64,000 nucleotides of DNA, taken from assembly GCF_902167145.1 (NCBI RefSeq), contig NC_050097.1, positions 223,901,034 to 223,965,033 of the forward strand. The letters are read 5' to 3'. Below the pieces are notes generated by a model. The model did not search any database and was not told the DNA's origin. It saw nothing but the letters and a program-made list of their open reading frames with translations. Origin of the DNA: Zea mays (Eukaryota; Streptophyta; Magnoliopsida; Poales; Poaceae). The translations under genes were made by a program, and so were the position numbers. This document shows, piece by piece, positions 57,753-64,000 of this stretch. Position 1 is the first letter of the stretch. The number at the start of each line of letters is the position of its first letter.

Positions 57753-60700
57753 GATGCTTTCAAGTTGTTCGTATACCTCGTTCCCACGCAAAGTTTAGTC
57801 ATCAAGGAAGGGTCAGCCTTGCCTCGGCAGAGCCCGACCCTCCCTCGGGGGCTAAAAGGGGGGAACCCCCTCTGCGTCAAAATTTTCCTCGGAAAAAGAT
57901 CTTTTCTGCCAGAATGTCTTTCATGCTTTTCGACTACTTCGAAAGTGGATCCTGAAAACGACAGAGTACACGTAAGCAGCCAAGGCTGATCGAGCCGAGG
58001 GATTCCTACGCCTCCGGGATACGGATACCTCACTCATCACCTTCTGCGATAAGTAACTCACGCTCGGATAAGTGACTTCGTGGACCGAACAAGTCTTCAC
58101 GCTCGAGAACACCTCTGCCGAAATGATTTTTCGAGCCTTCTCGACTGCGTCGGTGACAGAACCCTATGGACGAGTAAGAGCGCACGTAAGCGGCAAGGCC
58201 GACCGAGCCGAGGGATTCCTACGCCTCCGGGATACGGATACCTCACTCATCGCCTTCCGTGAAAAGTAACTCTCGCTTGGACAAACAATTCTGTTACCGA
58301 CAAATAAGTTCAGATACTCGAAACAAGAGGAAAAGAAACGCAACTTTACAACACGACGATGGTGTGTTTGGGCCCCGGCGGCCGCAGAAAACATACACAC
58401 TACAAGATAATCCAATCCTGTAGGCTCGGATCTTGACAGTTGAAGGGAGCATCAGCACCCTCGGCGTCAACTACACCTTCGGCGGGGTCTGACCTAGCCT
58501 CGGACAGCGACGCGGTCGGAGGATCTCCACTCTGAAGGACGGCATCAGCACCACACCCGGGCCACCGCTGCCAGGGTCTTCTCCAGGAATCCGGCTCGAG
58601 CAGACGGCTTGGCCGGCCACCCCGAGGCCTCAGCCAGCTGTCCCCCGAGGGCATCGACCCAGCTTGTGGCCTCGGCAACTCAACTCCGGCGTCGGTCCCG
58701 CCAGTGGACGACCCGACCAGGCTCTGGCCGACCAAGTCTTCTTTTCGAGCCAACTCAGCCTCTGTCCGTGCTCACACCGCTACCTCTGGCTTTGGCTCAT
58801 CGAAGAGCGGCCGAGGGTTTCCTTTAACTAAGCAATAGAAGCCTCGGACAGCAAGACCGACCGAGCTGAGGGACTCCTATGCTTCCGGGATACGGATACC
58901 TCACTCGTCACCTTTGCACGAGGCAACTCACGTTTGGTGAAGCGGTTCAGATAGCCGACAGGCGAGTCTTAGTGCTCGAAATGAGGAAAAAACACGGCTC
59001 CGCGCCAAAAATACATACATGTTCAGGCCCCGACAACCGCAATGAACAAGACACCGGCACCCAAGGTGCCATTACAAACGGAACTCCGGTTCCACCTCCG
59101 CAGGTACGAACAACCCCACACGACTGGGGGGCCTGCGGAGCAACAAAAGGTCGACGGATGGCTCGCCGTCGCCCGCTCCAGCAGCAGCGACAACGATCCC
59201 CGCTCCGGGTGGCCGAACCGCGGCAGCAATGGCCTCAGGGCAGACGCCGCTGCAACCTTGCCCTCGCCCACGCCGACGCTCGAGGGCTAGAGGCCCGGAG
59301 CGCGGATGGTGGCGGTGATCCCGTCGGCGACGCGGACTTCTCGAGCCGCCTCTACCTCAGCACCAACGACAGGAGCCGTCAGCCCACCGGCAGATCCCCA
59401 CTCGGATCCTCCCGGACGAGCGGAGCACCGACCTCCGCGCGGAGGCGCCGTACCGAAGCAAAGGCAGGACAGCCCCAGAACACGAACGCCGCCCTAGCAG
59501 CGCGCGACGTCTTGGGCGGTCCTCCCGTGCGCGCGGCGCGACAACCGCCCTTGCGGCGGGAGGGGGCACCGGGAGCCAAGCCGGCGAGCCCAACGCGCTG
59601 AAGCTGACGACGCCCGCCGTCGACCAGCCCCGCGTTGTCGAAGTCCGCCCCTCTCGCAGGGCCAGTGAGCGACCTCTCCCTTGAATGCTGAAGGAGAGGC
59701 TGACCCACGAACCCGCGCGGGAGGTAGAGCTCCGGCTCAGCCTGGCCCCCACCCCAGCCAGGATGATGAACATCCTTGAAGCTGAGGGCGGGACCAAGAT
59801 CGCAGCCCGGCTTGCTTCTCCCCACCCAGGGGCTGGTGGTCACCGTCTTGGGTGACCGCCGGCGAGGGGATGCGGCCGGGCTGCATGATGAAAATCCTTG
59901 AAGCCGAACGATGGCTGAAAGGTACCAACTTCCATGAAGTTGCGTTCCTCCAACGACAAGGTGGAAGGATTACGGGTGTTCCCCATCCGGGGGCTCGGAA
60001 GGTGGAAAGACGCGATGCATAAGGGAGTGCGAAGACATGGTCGCCTTTCAAGGGGATCACCCTCCTTTTAAAGGCGACTCTTCCCACCTGCGTCCTCAGC
60101 CATCGCGGGCTGAGTCTTCTCCAACACGCTCCAAGGTCCTCCCCCTACGACACGGGGGCTGGGTCCCACGCGTCATGCAAGCTGGCCCAGGGCAGAAGAA
60201 GTCAAACCGCCGCGCGCGGTGCATGCAACTGCCCAGTGGTTACAAGCATTCCTCCACTTTCGCCCATACCAGCGGGTGAAAGGGCGGACAGCCATGAAGT
60301 CGGCATGCAACCGCGCCAAGTGGGCGCACCCCTTCAACTCCAACGCGCCCAGCATGGAGGCCCAGGCCCACACGTCATGCAACCGGCGCGCCAGTTGCTA
60401 CGTGCGAGCAACTGCACCGCCACTCGCGCCACTACCGCGCCTCCTCGACTGCGGAACCAGTACCACGACTCAAGGCAACCCTGCGTATGACCCAACAGTG
60501 CCAGCCAGGCGCATCGATCATGGGCCAGTCAGCCGCGGGAGAAGGCGCGACGGTCGATGCGGCCAAAAATGGGCCGGCAGTAATGGCGGTGGCAGGCGGG
60601 CAGAAGCAGCGGTCACGTCGTCAGCCAAGCTCACGTCACCTCGTGGGACAGCGAGAGAACCCTCTCTCACGGCGTGAAGACGACGCGCCCGTGTTCCGTT

Positions 60701-61897
60701 CCTCGAACCGCCCACGCACGCGCAATGGCTGCCCCACGAACCACTCGCCTCGTCGCATTAACTCCGCGGCGGGACAGGCGGCGCCTTTGGCAGGAGAAGC
60801 GAGCGACGCTTCGCCTTTGCCATAATGACCGCGTCAAAAAAGGTGCGCCATGCCATCTCAATTTCGTATTCTTTCCCTTTTCCTCTTTCTCTCTCTTACA
60901 GTAGGGACCGGGAAAGGGGGATACCCCGAAAGGGATCCTTCTCCACGAAGGAAACGGGCCCCGAGCCCCCCTACTGATCAGAGGTTCGAAGGCTAGCCCC
61001 TCGGAGGGGTTCAACAGCCGCCTCAGAGCGCTCGGGCTCCGCGCCCACTACTGGTCAGAGGTTCGAGGGCCGGCCCCTCGGAAGGGTTCAACGGCCGCCT
61101 CAGGCCACTCGGGCTCCGCGCCCACTACTGATCAGGGGTTCATAGGCTGGCCCTCGAAGGGTTCACAGTCGCCTCAGACACAGAGCAAGGGATGACCATG
61201 GGTACGTTCGATACATAACCAAGGCTCAGGCTACGCTCCCGAGGTACCCTAGGACATTTCCGAGACCAGCGGGAACGATCTTGTAACGGAGTCCCATCAG
61301 AGGGAGGCATCGAGCCCTCGGACCCCGTCAAAAGGGGGCCGGGTCCGACAGATCACCCGCAGGTACTTTTGGAGCGCGCCTCCGGGCCTCTAGCCGACCC
61401 CTAACAAATGGGACATGGGCGTCCACTCGGATTACCCGTCAGCAGCTCGCTGGAGACACCATGTTTGGCGCCCTCCAAGGGCAACATGGCGCTTTCCCCC
61501 CTCCTCCTTGAGGAAAGGCGACGCAGGGGCGTATGTAAAAAAGTCGAGTTTGTCCTTGACCGTCCTCTCGCCCTGTGTAGAGGCTCGGGGGCTGCTCTCG
61601 CAAACCCAGCTCCGGCCAAACCGTTGACAGCGTCAACATACCAGCCCGAGAACTTGGGACCCGACCGTGCACCCGGGCTACGGCCAGCTCGCATGAGGGA
61701 ACAACCAAACCAGCCGAAGCGTTGCAAAACGCACTAAGACCTCGAAGGAGTCAAACCACTCCTCCGAGGCCTCGGGGGCTACACCCGGCGGGTGCGCTCG
61801 CGCGCACCCACCGGAACAAAACGCAACCAAGAAAGGCTGGCCCCCTTGCAAAAAAGTGCGACAAAAGCCTCCAAGCGAGTATTAACACTCCCTTCGA
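57753..61897 (+). other. Gypsy-2 long 3' non-coding region
   Basis: About 4.1 kb homologous to 15451-19252 of Gypsy-1 in inverted orientation. Contains the three spaced 60-bp repeats (57983-58048, 58193-58258, 58855-58920) and the 75-bp repeats (60960-61170). Frames such as 58879-59601 are not kept in Gypsy-1. Confidence 0.7.
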
Positions 61898-61911
61898 GGC
61901 TCGGGGGCTAC
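61898..61911 (+). other. Gypsy-2 polypurine tract
   Basis: ggctcgggggctac immediately before the 3' LTR, identical to the Gypsy-1 tract. Confidence 0.8.
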
Positions 61912-63563
61912 TGTTGGGGACCATAATTAGGGGTACCCTCAAGACTCCTAAATCTCAGCTGGTAACCCCCATCAGCACAAAGCTGCAAAGGCCTGATGGG
62001 TGCGACTAAGTCAAGGATCGGTCCATTCGAGGGACGCGATCACGCCTCGCCCGAGCTCAGCCTTGGGCAAGGGCAGCCGACCCCGGAGGATCTACGTCTC
62101 GCCCGAGGACCCCCTCCAGCAACGGACACACCTTCGGCTCGCCCGAGGCCCAGTCTTCACCAAGAAGCAACCTTGGCCAAATCGCCACGCCAACCGACCA
62201 AATCGCAGGGGCATTTAATGCAAAGGTGGCCTGACACCTTTATCCTGACGCGCGCCCTCCAGTCGATAGAGCCGAAGTGACCGTTGTCACTTCGCCGCTC
62301 CACTGACAGGCCTGACAAGAGGACAACGTCGCCTGCGCCGCTCTGACTGCTGTGTCACTCGACAGAGTGAGGCTGACAGCAGCCAAGTCCGGCCCTAGGC
62401 GCCATAGGAAACTCCGCTTCGTCTGACCCCAGGGCTCGGACTCGGGCTCAGCCCCGGAAGACGACGAACTCCGCTTCGCCCGACCCCAGGGCTCAGACTC
62501 GGGCTCAGCCCCGGAAGACGACGAACTCCGCTTCGCCCGACCCTAGGGCTCGGACTCGGGCTCAGCCTCGGAAGACGACGAACTCCGCTTCGCCCGACCC
62601 CAGGGCTCGGACTCGGGCTCAGCCCCGGAAGACGACGAACTCCGCTTCGCCCGACCCCAGGGCTCGGACTCGGGCTGAGCCCAGGAAGACGACGAACACC
62701 GCTTCGCCCGACCTCAGGGCTCGAACTCGGGCTCAGCCCCGGAAGACGACGAACTCTGCTTCGCCTGACCCCAGGGCTCGGACTCAGGCTCAGCCCCGGA
62801 AGACGACGAACTCCGCTTCGCCCGACCCTAGGGCTCGGACTCAGCCCTGGCCTCAGCAGACGGTCTCCGCCTCGCCCGACCTAGGGGCTCGGACTCGACC
62901 TCGGCCTTGGAAGACAGACTCGACCTCGACCTCGGAGGAGCCTCCACCTCACCCAAGCCAGGGCTCGGACCAACCACGTCATGGGAGTCGCCATCATTAC
63001 CCTACCCCAAGCTGACTCAGGCTACGGGGAACAAGACCGGCGTCCCATCTGGCTCGCTCCGCCAAACAAGTAATGATGGCGCCCCGCACGCTCTATGACG
63101 ACGGCGGCTCTCAGCCCCCTTACGGAAGCAAGAGGACGTCAACAAGGACCCGACAGCCCCGACAGCTGTCCTTCCGCCAGGCTCCAGCGCTCCTCCGACG
63201 GCCACGACACCACACGAACCGGGTGCCAAAACCTCTCCGGCTGCCACGATGGCATGTACTTAGGGCACTAGCTCTCCTCCGCTAGACACGTTAGCACACT
63301 GCTACACCCCCATTGTACACCTGGATCCTTTCCTTACGCCTATAAAAGGAAGGTCCAGGGCCCTCTTACAGAGGGTTGGCCGCGCGGGGAAGGACGGGAC
63401 GGCGCTCGCGCAGGGCCGCTCGCTCCCTCCCACGTGGACGCTTGTAACCCCCTACTACAAGCGCACCCGACCTGGGCGCGGGACAAACACGAAGGTCGCG
63501 GGATTTCACCTCTCACGCCTGTCTCCCTCCGGCTTCTTCCCCCCTTCGCGCTCCGTCTCGCGC
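61912..63563 (+). repeat. Gypsy-2 3' LTR, cut by a later insertion
   Basis: Starts tgttgggg (C to T at position 4 relative to the 5' LTR) and matches the 5' LTR until 63563, where it stops about 105 bp short. TATA at 63341-63348. Confidence 0.9.
62405..62850. repeat. 57-bp tandem repeat in Gypsy-2 3' LTR
   Basis: About eight units of the same 57-bp type as in the 5' LTR; roughly one unit more than the 5' LTR, by eye. Confidence 0.82.
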
Positions 63564-64000
63564 TGTTGGGTCTATGCTTCGTCGCCGAAGGTCTTATAGA
63601 AAGAAGTGGTCCTCGGCTGAAGCTGTTAGCATAAGATAGCCGAAGGGTCCTCTTCGTGAAGCTTCGGCATTACAAACCGACTTAAACATAGAATGACCTT
63701 TTAGTCCATAAAGGTCTGAGTCAATGTTGTAAGCTTTTATAAGGGGCATACTTGTAATTCCTCACAGGCTGCGCCCTGTGCCTATAAATAGTGAACAGTA
63801 TTCCATTACTGTTCACGCTTTCTGATTTTTGCAATCGCATCTTTTGGGAATCAGACTTTGCCAAGGCAGAGGTATAAATGTATTCAATGATATAACATGA
63901 TTCGTTTGTGATTTATTCTCCTATTTATACCCTTTATTTTATTTTGTCTTATGCAACTCGTCAGAATCTAATTACGAAGATTTAACCTTTGTAATTATAT
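63564..64000 (+). mobile_element. 5' part of another LTR retrotransposon, runs off window
   Basis: Sequence changes abruptly to tgttgggtctatgcttcgtc, a TG-start LTR tip rich in cttcg/ccgaag, inserted in the Gypsy-2 3' LTR. The five bases before it are cgcgc, the predicted target duplication. A TATA box at 63783-63790 suggests plus orientation. No coding part is in view, so lineage is unknown. Confidence 0.75.
63783..63790 (+). promoter_or_regulatory. TATA box of the terminal LTR
   Basis: TATAAATA in ctataaatagtgaacag, about 220 bp inside the LTR. Confidence 0.6.

Larger units (their letters stand above)
38998..63563 (+). mobile_element. Gypsy-2: second copy of the Gypsy-1 family, decayed and split
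   Basis: Plus-strand Tat-type element: 5' LTR 38998-40668, primer-binding site, gag start, a 10.5-kb Tekay insertion (41854-52336), gag-protease, pol to 57752, 3' non-coding region, polypurine tract, and 3' LTR from 61912. The 3' LTR is cut at 63563 by another LTR; its last 100 or so bases should lie beyond the window. Inserted into Elem-3. Several stops and frameshifts; LTRs about 2% different by eye. Not capable of making its own proteins. Confidence 0.9.

Noticed and set aside
13707..63563. Single inverted duplication producing the gypsy/Elem mirror layout
   Set aside because: Gypsy-1 and Elem-2 each have their own clean target duplications next to host intron DNA, and Gypsy-2 is inserted inside Elem-3, so the junctions do not mirror.

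Overview
The window is plant nuclear DNA, most likely from a panicoid grass (maize, sorghum or sugarcane group). It shows GT-AG introns, long grass-type Ty3/gypsy LTR retrotransposons, a plant LINE tail, and fragments of plant genes. I see no intact host gene. About 48 kb of the 64 kb is LTR retrotransposon, in up to four nested layers, set into a low-copy background that carries broken pieces of many unrelated plant genes.

Low-copy background (1-13701, 27316-27333, 34549-35617). Intron-bearing gene fragments follow one another on both strands: ribosomal protein L14 (-, 600-851), katanin p60-like AAA ATPase (+, 5861-6783), an ankyrin repeat (+, 7064-7177), an O-fucosyltransferase-like piece (+, 7356-7572), GRP94/HSP90 (+, 8723-8995), the FAD domain of a plant cyclopropane-fatty-acid synthase (+, 9318-9498), an S-domain receptor kinase (-, 9732-10285), a bromodomain exon (+, 10584-10678), a 5'-truncated LINE (+, 11161-11986), a CDCA7-like zinc finger gene in three exons (+, 12788-12895, 13572-13701, 34687-34791) and CCT3 (+, 34810-34914). 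All carry stops, frameshifts or lost splice sites. The pattern fits gene-fragment capture, as Helitrons do, but I could not find both Helitron ends.

Retrotransposon layers. (1) Gypsy-1, a Tat-type Ty3/gypsy element (-, 13707-27310, target duplication gtata), sits exactly at the splice donor of the CDCA7-like exon B. Its 1087-codon pol is open; gag has nonsense codons. (2) Elem-2 (+, 27334-34543, target duplication tattc) is a gag-only, non-autonomous element. It shares its primer-binding site, LTR tips and 3' region with the gypsy family and lies in the same CDCA7-like intron. (3) Elem-3 (-, from 35618) is a damaged copy of the Elem-2 family. It is cut at 38997 by (4) Gypsy-2 (+, 38998 to beyond 63563), a decayed second copy of the gypsy-1 family. 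Gypsy-2 is in turn split by (5) a Tekay/Del-type chromovirus (-, 41854-52336, target duplication cgatg) whose two 3418-bp LTRs differ at only 4 sites by eye, and its 3' LTR is cut at 63564 by (6) another LTR that runs off the window.

How the parts work together. Gypsy-1 supplies, or recently supplied, an open reverse transcriptase, RNase H and integrase that could act on its own family and on the gag-only Elem-2/3 family. The Tekay element is young but lacks gag and most of protease, so it was probably moved by proteins made elsewhere. Elem-2 (+) and Elem-3 (-) face each other across about 1.07 kb and form a kilobase-scale inverted repeat, a possible source of hairpin RNA and silencing.
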